Source: Methanocellales archaeon
GTDB taxonomy: Archaea; Halobacteriota; UBA148
Assembly (NCBI GenBank): GCA_028715985.1
Contig: JAQUQR010000008.1
Location: 1 to 61,114 of the forward strand
Direction: 5' to 3'
DNA length: 61,114 nucleotides
Positions 8,488 through 18,217 of this stretch are shown here, one piece after another. Made by a program: the position numbers and the translations under genes. The number at the start of each line of letters is the position of its first letter. Positions within the stretch are counted from its first letter, which is position 1. The notes beneath the pieces are model-generated. The model was not told where the DNA came from. It made no database searches and worked only from the letters and a program-made list of their open reading frames with translations.

Positions 8488-9846
8488 ATGGAAGCTACAA
8501 AGATCCTGTTGGATGAAAACGAGATACCAAGGAAATGGTACAATATCCAAGCAGACCTCCCAACGCCGTTGGATCCTGTGTTGAATCCCGGAACAGGCGA
8601 ACCGATTGGTCCAGAGGATTTGGCACCAATTTTCCCCATGGAGTTGATCAAGCAAGAGGTCAGCACAGCGAGATGGATTCCCATTCCTGAGGAGGTCAGG
8701 GAGATCTATCGCTTATGGAGACCTACGCCGTTATATCGGGCCGTGCGCTTAGAGAAAGCCCTGAAAACGCCAGCCAAGATATATTATAAATGGGAGGGGG
8801 TCAGCCCCCCTGGAAGCCATAAGCCGAATACTGCTGTCGCTCAAGCCTATTATAATATGAAGGAAGGCGTCGAGAGAATTGCAACCGAGACCGGGGCGGG
8901 TCAATGGGGCTCTGCATTGGCTTTTGGGACCTGTCTCTTTGGCCTGGATTGCACGGTCTACATGGTAAAGGCAAGCTATGAACAAAAGCCCTATCGCCGA
9001 ATACTGATGGAAACATGGGGTGCCGAGGTTTTTTCAAGTCCGACCCAGAGGACGAATTCGGGAAGGGAAATACTGAAAAAAGATCCGAATACGACTGGCA
9101 GCCTGGGCATAGCCATAAGCGAGGCCGTAGAGGATGCCGCAACCCATGATAACACCAAATATGCGCTGGGAAGCGTGCTTAACCATGTTATGTTGCACCA
9201 AACCGTCGTAGGTCTGGAGACGAAAAAGCAGTTTGAAATAGCAGAGGATTATCCAGATGTCATGTTCGGATGCGTCGGTGGCGGAAGCAATTTTTCTGGA
9301 GCCTGCTTCCCCTTTGTCGGTGACAAGCTAGCGGGCAAGAAACCTGGGTTGGAGGTGGTGGCCTGTGAGCCTACTGCATGTCCCACATTAACGAGAGGAC
9401 CTTATGCCTATGATTTCGGGGATACAGCGAAGCTCACGCCGCTTTTAAAGATGTATACCCTGGGACACGATTTTGTTCCAGCGCCGATACATGCCGGCGG
9501 CTTAAGGTATCACGGAGATGCCCCTCTTTTATGTAAACTCGTCAAGGAGAATGTCATGGGTGCTGTTGCCTATAACCAAAATGAGGTGTTCGAGGCTGCA
9601 TTAACGTTTGCAAGGAACGAGGGTTTCGTAGTGGCACCTGAGACCGCCCATTGCGTAAAAGCCACCATAGACGAAGCGTTGAGGTGTAAGAAAACCGGGG
9701 AGGAGAAGACGATTTTCTTCGCCAATTCCGGGCACGGGCACTTCGATTTGGCAGCCTATGACGCTTACCTTGCCGGCAAGTTAGTGGACTATGCTTACCC
9801 TGACGAAAAGATAAAGGAGTCTTTGGCTAATCTGCCGAAGGTGTGA
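8488..9846 (+). CDS. trpB: Tryptophan synthase beta chain, TrpB2 type
   Basis: The PLP enzyme condenses indole with serine. The lysine Schiff-base motif is [13 protein letters not shown] (family Lys in SHKPN), the phosphate-binding loop is [11 protein letters not shown], and ETGAGQWG and the C-terminal [10 protein letters not shown] are present. The length (about 452 residues) and the N-terminal WYNIQADLP segment mark the TrpB2 group, which can act without TrpA. GGAGAGG at 8473-8479 is well spaced for the ATG at 8488; an in-frame GTG at 8479 overlaps that site. No other trp gene is nearby, typical for TrpB2, which in some organisms salvages indole. Confidence 0.93.
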   Translation: MEATKILLDENEIPRKWYNIQADLPTPLDPVLNPGTGEPIGPEDLAPIFPMELIKQEVSTARWIPIPEEVREIYRLWRPTPLYRAVRLEKALKTPAKIYYKWEGVSPPGSHKPNTAVAQAYYNMKEGVERIATETGAGQWGSALAFGTCLFGLDCTVYMVKASYEQKPYRRILMETWGAEVFSSPTQRTNSGREILKKDPNTTGSLGIAISEAVEDAATHDNTKYALGSVLNHVMLHQTVVGLETKKQFEIAEDYPDVMFGCVGGGSNFSGACFPFVGDKLAGKKPGLEVVACEPTACPTLTRGPYAYDFGDTAKLTPLLKMYTLGHDFVPAPIHAGGLRYHGDAPLLCKLVKENVMGAVAYNQNEVFEAALTFARNEGFVVAPETAHCVKATIDEALRCKKTGEEKTIFFANSGHGHFDLAAYDAYLAGKLVDYAYPDEKIKESLANLPKV

Positions 9847-10105
9847 GAGGTTACCTTTCAAGGGGATTGTATGTATAATTAGAAGTAGGTAGCCTTGGCT
9901 ATGGGCTTGTTTGGAATTTTTTATGGAGTTTCAAGGTCTTTCCAAGAATAGGGAGTCGAAAATAGTTAGAGATCATAGGGGCGTTAAGATAGTGGTCTAA
10001 CAATTAAGACCTCTCACCTACCACATTTTTAACAGAAATCTCAAGAGAAGCAACATATTTAAAAGGGTTGGGACGATGGGGATTATTGGGGAGAGGTCAA
10101 TTAAA

Positions 10106-10672
10106 ATGAAAAAGGCAGTGACCATTGTGCTTTTTTTGGCGTTGGTTACCTGTGCTTTTTCAGGGTGCGTTGAAAATGAGTTTACACCGACTTCGACACC
10201 CACTCCAAGGGCTGAAGTTGGCCCTATACCAACATCAGCTCCTACTACAGTAACGGTGGTGGGTGCAGGCTTGGTTGAAAAGCTAACCTTAGAGCAACTC
10301 ACTGCTAAAGCGGATTTTATTTTAGTGGGAACAGTCACCAATATTGTCACCCAACGGGATACTGAGGACAAGAGCATTCATATCCTAGTGAGCATTTCTA
10401 TTGAACAGAGCATCAAGGGAAATTTGGGACAAAGGATTACTATTACCGTTCCAGGAGGAGAATTAGAGGGAGCTAAAGAATTGGTGGAAGATACTCCAAG
10501 CTTCCGAGTATCAGAAAGGGTGTTAGTTTTCCTTCATCAAGAAGATGTTGATACCTTTTCTGTTGTTGGTGGCTTCCAAGGAAAGTTCAGCATTTATGGT
10601 GGTAACATGGTCAGTGGCAATACGTCGCAGACTGAATTTATTGATCAGATTAAGAATATAATGGCAAAGTAG
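10106..10672 (+). CDS. Small lipoprotein of unknown function
   Basis: The signal peptide ends in the lipobox FSGC (residues about 17-20), so the mature protein should be lipid-anchored outside the membrane. After a Thr/Pro linker comes a domain of about 140 residues: ADFILVGTVTNI, a SIEQSIKG strand, ITITVPGGELEG, and RVLVFLHQED. This repeat of short beta strands is common in secreted archaeal and Gram-positive proteins but has no assigned function. GAGAGG at 10091-10096 supports the ATG at 10106. A frameshifted paralogue lies directly downstream, so this family duplicated here. Confidence 0.75.
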   Translation: MKKAVTIVLFLALVTCAFSGCVENEFTPTSTPTPRAEVGPIPTSAPTTVTVVGAGLVEKLTLEQLTAKADFILVGTVTNIVTQRDTEDKSIHILVSISIEQSIKGNLGQRITITVPGGELEGAKELVEDTPSFRVSERVLVFLHQEDVDTFSVVGGFQGKFSIYGGNMVSGNTSQTEFIDQIKNIMAK

Positions 10673-10754
10673 CTAGGAGAGGCGTTGGAAATTAGGTCCA
10701 TTGCGCATTTGGGCATAGGTGGTAATAGGTTTACTGTTAACAGTGGTAGGAAGC

Positions 10755-11190
10755 GCTTCGACACTGGTAGAGCAGTTAAGCCTTGATGAGCTAACAGTTA
10801 AGGAAGGCTGACCCCCTCTTAGTCGGCGAGGTCACTGATATTACCTGCTACCAAGAGGTCGAAGGCAATATCTATGCTCTGGTTACCCTCTCTGTGGAAC
10901 AAACTATTGAAGGGAAAACTCCTGGAAGCGCGGAGTTTGTGGTGGAGACGGATATTCGATAGAACCTACTGTTTGTTCAATATGTGGTGGTACCGGCAAG
11001 ATAGATCGTGTCACATGCGGAGGAGTCGGCATAGTTATATAGAAACAGGTCCATGTTCAATATGTATGTAGAAACAGGTCCATGTTCAATATGCGGTGGT
11101 ACTGGCACGGTGGACCTTGAGGAGCCTTCAATCCCCCAAGAATTTCAAGCAGACTACTTCACATGGGTAGCGGGCATCAATAATGTGTAG
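10755..11190 (+). pseudogene. Decayed paralogue of the lipoprotein, with DnaJ-like zinc-finger repeats
   Basis: Conceptual translation across frames gives LVEQLSLDELTVK, then after a shift ADPLLVGEVTDITCYQ and LVTLSVEQTIEGK, parallel to LEQLTAKADFILVGTVTN and VSISIEQSIKG in the intact gene at 10106. A second shift near 10935 leads into CSICGGTGKIDRVTCGG and later CSICGGTGTVDLEEPS, which are CxxCxGxG motifs like the DnaJ cysteine-rich domain. Stops interrupt at TGA (about 10808) and TAG (about 10960 and 11055). It looks like a dead gene whose ancestor joined the beta domain to zinc-finger repeats. Confidence 0.65.
11041..11093 (+). repeat. Direct repeat inside the decayed paralogue
   Basis: AGAAACAGGTCCATGTTCAA and the following TATG occur at 11041-11064 and again at 11070-11093, an offset of 29 bp that is not a multiple of three. 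A related TGTTCAATATGTGGTGGTAC lies at about 10976. The duplication adds a frame disruption and supports the reading of this stretch as a pseudogene. Confidence 0.85.
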
Positions 11191-11211
11191 AGGGAAGAAA
11201 AAAATAGAATC

Positions 11212-14200
11212 ATGGCTCTTTATAGTCAAAATAAAAAAGAGAATACAAAACTTAAAAAATTAAATAAAATTATGGCGATTCCGATGAAAAAATGGACAAA
11301 AATAGGGGCGATTGTTGGAGGGATTTTTGGGTTGTTGATCGCTGTGGTATTAGTAGCAGGATGCGTTGAGGAGTTACCGAATAATGAAACGGTAATGCCA
11401 AGTCCGACATTATCCCCAACGCCGAGTCCAACGCCTACACCGACATTACCCCCAACGCCTCCACCGACATTGCCCCCAACGCCGAGTCCAACGCCTACCT
11501 CTACATCGACTAGAACACAATCATCAGTGCCATCTGCGGGACTGGAGGTGATCCTATCTATCTCCAACGCACCTGCGTTGAATGAGACGGCTGAATTAAG
11601 ATGTACAATAATAACATTTGTTTATGATGCATCTAATGTGACGGCTCAAATCAAATTGCCAGAAGGACTGATTTTAGTGGATGGCAACCTCAATTGGGCT
11701 GGAGACATTATTGTGCCAGAAGAGGAGAAACTTAAACATCCACGCCCGAATAGATCTGATCCAGAATATGCTCGTTTGCTTGAAGAATATGAATATCCCG
11801 AAGGTAAAGTAGAGCTCAGTGCTGTAGTAAAATCTGTTGAAATTGGAAATTGGACAATTAACGCAATCGCTTGGTATGATGTATTCAATACAGAAGGTAT
11901 ACAATCCGCGCGACGAGGAGGTTCGGATTATGTTTATGTCGCTGTACGGGAAAATACCGCTTGGATAAGTGAAACATTATTCACAACCGAAGGCCCAGCT
12001 CCAGCACGTCAATTGAATGTTACTCCACCATTACCATCTGTAGAACCCCCCTCAGAGAACATCATTACGCCTGAACCAGTAAAACCGCCATCTATGCCAT
12101 TGTTCTCTCAAAAAATAAATTTATCCATCTCCAACGCACCCGCTTTGAATCAGACAGCAGAATTGACGTGTGAGATGCTTATCGAGTCCACAAACACCAC
12201 GACTGAAATCGAATTACCAGAAGGATTCGAGTTGGTCAGCGGAAATCTCACATGGAAAGATGGAGGAGGCAGCGTTACGGTGAAAGCTGTTAAAACTGGT
12301 AATTGGACCGTCACAGCAGCCGCTGAGCATTATGTGGTTACCGAAAATGGCACACTTTGTCATGATTGGGGCAGCGTAGATCGTGTTTACATAGCTGTGC
12401 GTGAAGATACTGCTTGGATAAGCGAAACTCCGTTTATAGAGATACCTCCACTGCCACCTGGACCAGTTATTGTAGAGCCTCGGGTGAATGTTACCCCTGA
12501 ATTTCCACCATTTGTAGACTTCAACGTAACTAAGAAAGTCATTACACCTGTGGCTGTTACTCCACCACCTGGATACAAAAAAGAGCTAAACAAGACAGTC
12601 AAACCACCAGTGGCACCTACAGAATCCACATTTGCTTACTCAGAAACAAAAAGACTAAAAAATGAGACAATCAACCTCAGCGCAGTAAAGACACAATCAA
12701 ACGACCTTATTGACGTTCGACAAAACGCTACCACAGGTGCACGTAGTACAATTGCGATTTTCTCTGAAGATTTCGAGGGGGCGTTCCCGGGTGATAACTG
12801 GGCGGTTGGTGATTCAAATCCAGATAGTGGGACAGATTATTGGGACGATACTTCTTATAGGAGTTACGGAGGAAGCTGGAGCGGTTACTGCGCTGACATC
12901 GGCGATACTGGAGCTAATCATGAATATGATAACAACATGTACGCTTTTATGATCAGAAATTTTTCCATTGACGCAAGTGATTGGAGTTCAGCCACTCTAT
13001 CGTATTATACATGGTATAAAACCGAAAATGGTTACGATTATCTTCGTGTAATTGTAACGGGAGATGGAGGCAGTAATTGGGATGAGATAGGCGATGAATT
13101 TGATGGTGACGGCGGCAGGTGGGGGTATCATAGTATAAGTGTTCCTGCAGAGTATCTAACTTCTCAATTCAACATAGGATTTCTTTTTTACTCAGACTCC
13201 AGTGTTACATACGAAGGTGCTTATGTGGATGACATTGAGTTGGAGGCTGAAGTTCCTGGAGAGCTGACAATAACGGGTCAGTGGTGGTGTTGGATTAGTG
13301 AAAACACATTTACAGGAGGTATGAGAGCGGATGTAGAAGTTCCGCTTGTTTGGGGACAAGTCTGGATATGGGATGGTAATAACAATTTCTTGGGTGGTGA
13401 GCTTACAGGAACCGATGGAAGATTCAGCATAACAGTAACAAATCCAGGTGCTACCGGTTTCTATGTTCAAACACTTCCAAGTAGTAGTGCTTGTCATGTG
13501 ATAAAAGAAGATAGCAGTGAGTTTTCAAGTTATACTACGCAGTTGTGGTATCCATTGCCTTCTGACACAACGTGCGACATTGGAGATTGGATAATTTTTG
13601 ATGCCCTGGACTACAGGAGTGCATGGCGAATTTATGAAACGATTGCGAACGATGCCTACGACCGAGGTGCGTGGGACTTTTTGGTAAACGAAGGTCCTGG
13701 ATATACACCACCAGAAGTCACAGTTCGTTTTCCCGCAGATGACACGTATTATGATGTATGGGGGTCACACGAGATACGCATTAAGGATGAGAACCACACA
13801 AAGGCTCTTGATGCTGTTCAACATGAATATGGGCACTTTATAATGCACATGGTGTATAACCTATATTGGCCCAGTACAAATTACTCTGGCCCACGACACT
13901 TCATCAATTTTGTTTCGGAGCCAAATTTTGCATGGATAGAAGGCTGGGCTAATTTCTTTCCCATATCTGTTCAGGTTGAACCTAATTTCGAGTGGGGGGA
14001 TGGAAATTATGAGAACTTAGAGACACAAACTTGGGGCAGTCCTGGTTGGGATGATGGCGATGGCGTTGAGGGCAGAGTAGCTGGAGTTCTTTATGATATA
14101 TTCGATTCTGTAGATGATGGCTATGACACATTTACAGATGGATTTCTTAACATCTGGGATGTCGTATATCATCAGACCGATGATAATTTTGCCGAGTTTT

Positions 14201-15390
14201 ATACCGCATGGAGAGATCGAGGCCATGATGTTCCAAATGCCAATGCTGCGATATTTCAGAACACAATAGATTATAATAATCCGCCTTCGTGCACAATAAT
14301 TTCACCTAGCGGCGGAGGGTGGTATTCGGAAACAATAACGGTGTCTGCTTCAGCATCAGACGACACAGGCGGATATATAGATGGGACCATCTCTCAGGTA
14401 GAATTCGAGTATTATGATTGGACGTGGCATAATATTGGAGCAGATATCTCTTCTTCTGGCGGCTGGAGCATTGATTGGGATACTGGCACCCTAACAAACT
14501 CTACGGTTTGGGTCATAGCAAAAGCACGGGACAATTTGGGAGAAGAGTCTGGATGGGACTTCTGTGATTACTCTTTTGGTGTTGATAACACGGACCCAGG
14601 TGGTTGGCAAGACTTCAATCCTTCCGATTGGACGAATGACCGAACGCCGGACTGTATGGTAGAAGTAGAGGACGATGACTCAGGACTGGATGTATCAACA
14701 GCGTATTACAAATACTCAACCGATGGAGGTTCTACGTGGATCGGATGGGTTTCTACAAGCTGCACAGGAAGTGATTATACCACGGATTACGAAACAATAA
14801 CCGCAACTTCTGTGCCATTCAATCAGGACTCTGAAACAAAAAACAAGATAAAGTTCAAAATAAACGATATGGCTGGTAATATGGGTTACAGTTCTGTGTA
14901 CACGGTCAAGATAGAAGCGGTTGTTAATGTACCACCAAATGCATCCTTCACATACTCCCCCACTTTTCCAACTACTGCTGACACAATCCAGTTCACTGAC
15001 ACATCAACAGATTCTGATGGCTGGATAGGAGAATGGTTCTGGGACTTCGATGATGGTAATTATTCTACGCTGCAAAACCCAACGCATCAATATGCCGAGA
15101 GTGGTACCTACACGGTAAACCTGACGGTAGCGGATGACGATGGTGCAATAGATAGTATGTTGAAAACTATGGATGTTGAAATCTCACCATCTCAGGGCCT
15201 CTGTGGCGACGTGAACAACGATGGCGTGGTGAACGTGCTCGCTGCAACCAAGGTGAAGAACCGTGCCGGGAACCCCTCCTATCCCCTGGATAACGAATGG
15301 GCCGCAGATGTCAACAGCGACGGCATCATAAACGTGCTCGATGCGACGAAGGTGAAGAACCGTGCCGCAGATCCGAACTATCCCTGGTAA
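11212..15390 (+). CDS. Large lipoprotein-like metallopeptidase with PKD and dockerin domains
   Basis: The 1392-residue exported protein has a hydrophobic segment ending in a VAGC lipobox (near residue 51), a Pro/Thr linker, and two copies of a beta domain (LSISNAPALNxTAEL...EDTAWISETxF). These are followed by a MAM-like/CUB-like sandwich (DFEGAFPGDNW...GAYVDDIELE), a carboxypeptidase-regulatory-like segment, and a zinc-peptidase motif HEYGH at residues 871-875 in ALDAVQHEYGHFIMH. Ig-like repeats, a PKD domain (ASFTYSP...WFWDFDDGNYS) and a C-terminal dockerin (about 1333-1392) complete it. It probably cleaves extracellular protein and could bind a cohesin. The first dockerin loop reads NVLAATK where its homologues have NVLDATK. 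An in-frame ATG at 11272 is an alternative start. Confidence 0.8.
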   Translation: MALYSQNKKENTKLKKLNKIMAIPMKKWTKIGAIVGGIFGLLIAVVLVAGCVEELPNNETVMPSPTLSPTPSPTPTPTLPPTPPPTLPPTPSPTPTSTSTRTQSSVPSAGLEVILSISNAPALNETAELRCTIITFVYDASNVTAQIKLPEGLILVDGNLNWAGDIIVPEEEKLKHPRPNRSDPEYARLLEEYEYPEGKVELSAVVKSVEIGNWTINAIAWYDVFNTEGIQSARRGGSDYVYVAVRENTAWISETLFTTEGPAPARQLNVTPPLPSVEPPSENIITPEPVKPPSMPLFSQKINLSISNAPALNQTAELTCEMLIESTNTTTEIELPEGFELVSGNLTWKDGGGSVTVKAVKTGNWTVTAAAEHYVVTENGTLCHDWGSVDRVYIAVREDTAWISETPFIEIPPLPPGPVIVEPRVNVTPEFPPFVDFNVTKKVITPVAVTPPPGYKKELNKTVKPPVAPTESTFAYSETKRLKNETINLSAVKTQSNDLIDVRQNATTGARSTIAIFSEDFEGAFPGDNWAVGDSNPDSGTDYWDDTSYRSYGGSWSGYCADIGDTGANHEYDNNMYAFMIRNFSIDASDWSSATLSYYTWYKTENGYDYLRVIVTGDGGSNWDEIGDEFDGDGGRWGYHSISVPAEYLTSQFNIGFLFYSDSSVTYEGAYVDDIELEAEVPGELTITGQWWCWISENTFTGGMRADVEVPLVWGQVWIWDGNNNFLGGELTGTDGRFSITVTNPGATGFYVQTLPSSSACHVIKEDSSEFSSYTTQLWYPLPSDTTCDIGDWIIFDALDYRSAWRIYETIANDAYDRGAWDFLVNEGPGYTPPEVTVRFPADDTYYDVWGSHEIRIKDENHTKALDAVQHEYGHFIMHMVYNLYWPSTNYSGPRHFINFVSEPNFAWIEGWANFFPISVQVEPNFEWGDGNYENLETQTWGSPGWDDGDGVEGRVAGVLYDIFDSVDDGYDTFTDGFLNIWDVVYHQTDDNFAEFYTAWRDRGHDVPNANAAIFQNTIDYNNPPSCTIISPSGGGWYSETITVSASASDDTGGYIDGTISQVEFEYYDWTWHNIGADISSSGGWSIDWDTGTLTNSTVWVIAKARDNLGEESGWDFCDYSFGVDNTDPGGWQDFNPSDWTNDRTPDCMVEVEDDDSGLDVSTAYYKYSTDGGSTWIGWVSTSCTGSDYTTDYETITATSVPFNQDSETKNKIKFKINDMAGNMGYSSVYTVKIEAVVNVPPNASFTYSPTFPTTADTIQFTDTSTDSDGWIGEWFWDFDDGNYSTLQNPTHQYAESGTYTVNLTVADDDGAIDSMLKTMDVEISPSQGLCGDVNNDGVVNVLAATKVKNRAGNPSYPLDNEWAADVNSDGIINVLDATKVKNRAADPNYPW

Positions 15391-15393
15391 AGG
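15203..15393 (+). repeat. Dockerin-coding segment, copy 1 of 3
   Basis: The dockerin DNA here, including the stop region CCCTGGTAA, is nearly identical to that at 55984-56172 and 58438-58626. The proteins upstream are unrelated. This points to recent copying or gene conversion of a dockerin module onto different secreted proteins. Confidence 0.85.
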
Positions 15394-15657
15394 ATACAGA
15401 TGATATATCAGGGGAATGTTGTACATAGTTGATAAAAAAAGAAAGTAACGGGGGAAAAGCCACTCTGTATCTTGAAGGGTTGAGAAGTGCGCTAAAAAGA
15501 AGCCGATATTACTGCTTGGTTTATTTTTGGAGAGGCGGGATATAATTGGAGTATTGAAACTTCCGAGCCTACACCTTCCTTGATTTATATTTTTGATATC
15601 AGTGCACCACCCATCATCCAACCTATACCTATCCATCGCTGGCATGCACAACGACAC
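15391..15657. other. Gene-free stretch after the metallopeptidase gene
   Basis: No coding signal is convincing here. The first bases after the stop (AAGGATACAG) resemble those after the dockerin gene at 56169, so the copied segment extends slightly past the stop. The rest shows no repeat, tRNA or clear promoter. Confidence 0.5.
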
Positions 15658-15923
15658 CCTCACACCGTCATATAATGTCCATGTCTCTCATAGATACCGG
15701 AGACTAAGATACCGGAGACTATCACAACATAACCTTTGACGAACCTTTTATATTAAGGGCAGGCGAAACCTACAACTACACGATCAGGACAGGCTCCTAT
15801 CCGCAGATAATACATGCAACCAGTAAGGCAGTGACAGGTGGAACGATCACCTGCACACCGTTCACCGATGCAAATGGTGTCACCTATAACGACTGGATTC
15901 CTGCGATTAGGTTGTTTTGGTAA
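15658..15923 (+). pseudogene. Remnant of the C-terminal surface domain found in the 24.8-kb and 39.6-kb genes
   Basis: Bases 15658-15690 match 26579-26611 (TCATATAATGTCAATGTCTC with one change). After a gap equivalent to about 110 bp of the intact gene, the match resumes and reads ITFDEPFILRAGETYNYTIR, TGSYPQIIHATSKAVTGG and TYNDWIPAIRLFW before a TAA at 15921. This is the end of the C-terminal domain shared by the 24798-26921 and 39640-42921 genes. There is no start and an internal deletion, so it is a gene fragment. Confidence 0.85.
15692..15721 (+). repeat. 15-bp perfect tandem duplication at a deletion junction
   Basis: AGATACCGGAGACTA occurs twice back to back (15692-15706 and 15707-15721), exactly where the domain remnant loses its middle portion. 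It is probably the scar of the deletion event. Confidence 0.9.
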
Positions 15924-15975
15924 AATGCATATAAAAACATTGTAAGATTATGCAAAAACTGCTAAAAGTCAATAA

Positions 15976-16800
15976 TCAATATCCCATCGCATCTCTCATG
16001 TCTTGGAGAACTTCCCCCATTGTTCCATGCCATAGGAAAAGATTTTGGAGTGCCGACCCAGCTCTCCTTTTTACGTACTCATCATCGATGAATGTTATAT
16101 TCAGATAGTCCACCCTCTTTAGAACCAACCCAAAAGGCGGGGCAGGTGCTATGCCTTCCTCATGCTGATCTGGCCTCAGCATGTCTTTAAACCAATCGTA
16201 ATCCTTGCTGCCATCCCCCACCATGCTAAGTCCTGTCACGATCTTGCGTACCATGTTCCACATAAAACCGTCAGCGGTGATGTCCAGTGTCATGAAGGAC
16301 CCGTCGATGCGTATCTCAACTCGCTCTATCCTGCGTTTCGTATCCCTTTCATCCTCTTTCGCGTTCGTGGCAAAATTCGCAAAGTCATGCACGCCTATCA
16401 ATAGTTTGGATGTATCCCTCATTCTCGAAATATCGAGACCTTTGCCGTAAAGCACGTACCTGTACTCTCGACTGATTGCATCTCTTCTGGGATCAAACGT
16501 CTTTGGCACTTCTGCCCTGCTCCATGCCCATATGTCAGCTGGCAGCTCATTGGTTATCGCTCTGGGAATTGCCCTATCGGGTGCATTGGTATTGAATGCG
16601 ACCACCTGCTCCAGTGCATGAACTCCCTTGTCGGTTCTTCCCGCGTAAGAATAGTTTGAATCCTGTGGATCGTCCAGTATCCTCATCGTCTTCAGTGCTT
16701 TGAATAATTTTTCCTCGATGGTAGGCACCTCTGGCTGTATCTGAAACCCATGATAGTTGTTTCCTAAATAGGCTAATTTGAGTGCTATTCGCGATGTCAT
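15976..16800 (-). CDS. truA: tRNA pseudouridine synthase A
   Basis: Converts uridines 38-40 of tRNA to pseudouridine. The catalytic aspartate is in YAGRTDKGVHALEQVVAF (near residue 57). MRLALKLAYLG-type N-terminus, REYRYVLYG and DGFMWNMVRKIVTGL are family features. The 274-residue length is normal. It is divergent from argG, with about 65 bp between the two starts. Confidence 0.93.
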   Translation of the reverse strand: MTSRIALKLAYLGNNYHGFQIQPEVPTIEEKLFKALKTMRILDDPQDSNYSYAGRTDKGVHALEQVVAFNTNAPDRAIPRAITNELPADIWAWSRAEVPKTFDPRRDAISREYRYVLYGKGLDISRMRDTSKLLIGVHDFANFATNAKEDERDTKRRIERVEIRIDGSFMTLDITADGFMWNMVRKIVTGLSMVGDGSKDYDWFKDMLRPDQHEEGIAPAPPFGLVLKRVDYLNITFIDDEYVKRRAGSALQNLFLWHGTMGEVLQDMRDAMGY

Positions 16801-16868
16801 TTGATTCCCACATACTATGCTATGTGTTGTGCCAACATTAAAATATTGAGTGGTTTAATTGATTGTCA

Positions 16869-18035
16869 ATGCCCAAAAAAGTTGTTTTATCTTACTCCGG
16901 GGGATTGGATACCTCGATATGCATCCCATTGTTGAAAGAGCGCTATGGATACGACCAGGTAATCACGGTCATCGTAGATGTGGGACAACCACGTTCTGAA
17001 ATCAAGGAAGCCGAGGAAAAGGCCACGAAACTGAGTGACAAGCACTACACCTTGGATGCGAAGGAGGAATTCGTTCAAGACTACATATTCCCCTTGATCA
17101 AAGCCAACGGTGATTATGAGGGATATGTGCTTGGAACTGCCCTGACTCGTCCCTTGATTGCAAAAAAAGTCGTGGATATCGCACACAAGGAGGGGGCAGA
17201 TGCATTAGCTCATGGCTGCACAGGCAAAGGCAACGATCAGCTTCGCTTTGATGTGGTTTTTAGAGCCACAGACCTGGAATTGGTTGCTCCACTGAGGGAC
17301 CTGGATCAAACACGAGAGTGGGAGATCGAGTATGCCAGAGAGCATAACATACCTATTCCTGCTACCAAGGCAAAGCCTTGGAGTATTGACGACAACATTT
17401 GGAGCAGGAGCATTGAGGGAGGGATGCTTGACGACCCATCTTATGCACAACCGGAGGATATCTTTCAATGGACTACGTCTCCGGAAAAGGCGCCCGATAA
17501 AGCAGATGTAATTGAAATCGGATTTGAAAGGGGCATACCGATCTCTCTCAATGGTAAAGAATTGGAGGGCATTGCTCTGATACAAAAACTCAATGAGGTC
17601 GGTGGCAGGCATGGTGTCGGTAGGTCGGATATAATGGAGGACCGGGTTTTGGGTCTGAAGATGAGGGAGAGCTATGAGCATCCTGCTGCCACCATTTTGC
17701 TTAAAGCACATAGAGACCTAGAGCAGCTTGTTTTGACCCGCTCTGAGTTAAAATTCAAGGCGATTGTGGATGCTGTGTGGGGGGAACAAGCCTATAAGGG
17801 ATTAGTGGATGATCCTTTGATGGCAGACCTAAATGCGTTTATAGAGAAAACTCAGGAAAGGGTAACGGGCTTTGTCAAGGTGCGTTTATTCAAGGGAAAT
17901 GCAAGTGTAATCGCACGCAGGTCTCCCAACGCATTAATTTTTGAGGGCCCATTAGATCGGAAAAGTGCAGAGGGCTATTCAAAATTTTACGGCTTCCAAG
18001 CCAGGACTTTCAAGAAGATCATGAAACGACTTTGA
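16869..18035 (+). CDS. argG: Argininosuccinate synthase
   Basis: Joins citrulline and aspartate using ATP in arginine synthesis. The PP-loop SYSGGLDTS is at residues 7-15, followed by the citrulline/aspartate-binding segments [13 protein letters not shown] and [15 protein letters not shown], and ends with [26 protein letters not shown]. The family starts [12 protein letters not shown], so the ATG at 16869 is preferred to a TTG two codons earlier. No arginine-pathway partner is adjacent. Confidence 0.95.
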   Translation: MPKKVVLSYSGGLDTSICIPLLKERYGYDQVITVIVDVGQPRSEIKEAEEKATKLSDKHYTLDAKEEFVQDYIFPLIKANGDYEGYVLGTALTRPLIAKKVVDIAHKEGADALAHGCTGKGNDQLRFDVVFRATDLELVAPLRDLDQTREWEIEYAREHNIPIPATKAKPWSIDDNIWSRSIEGGMLDDPSYAQPEDIFQWTTSPEKAPDKADVIEIGFERGIPISLNGKELEGIALIQKLNEVGGRHGVGRSDIMEDRVLGLKMRESYEHPAATILLKAHRDLEQLVLTRSELKFKAIVDAVWGEQAYKGLVDDPLMADLNAFIEKTQERVTGFVKVRLFKGNASVIARRSPNALIFEGPLDRKSAEGYSKFYGFQARTFKKIMKRL

Positions 18036-18217
18036 AACTATGCTTCAACAAGACAGGCATCTTTGTTTGAGAGATAGTAACAATCGCCACGAGGTATGTG
18101 CAGGGCATGTTTACCTTGCCCGCAACTGCACCAAAGGCTGCAATTGGAGAGTTTGCGGGGGGCATATTCTCGCCGACAGAAAACTCATTAATAAGGATAC
18201 GTCTTATTGGTGTTGCT

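Noticed and set aside
8801-9142. Minus-strand open frames opposite trpB
   Set aside because: No family features or ribosome-binding site; they lie opposite a strongly conserved gene.
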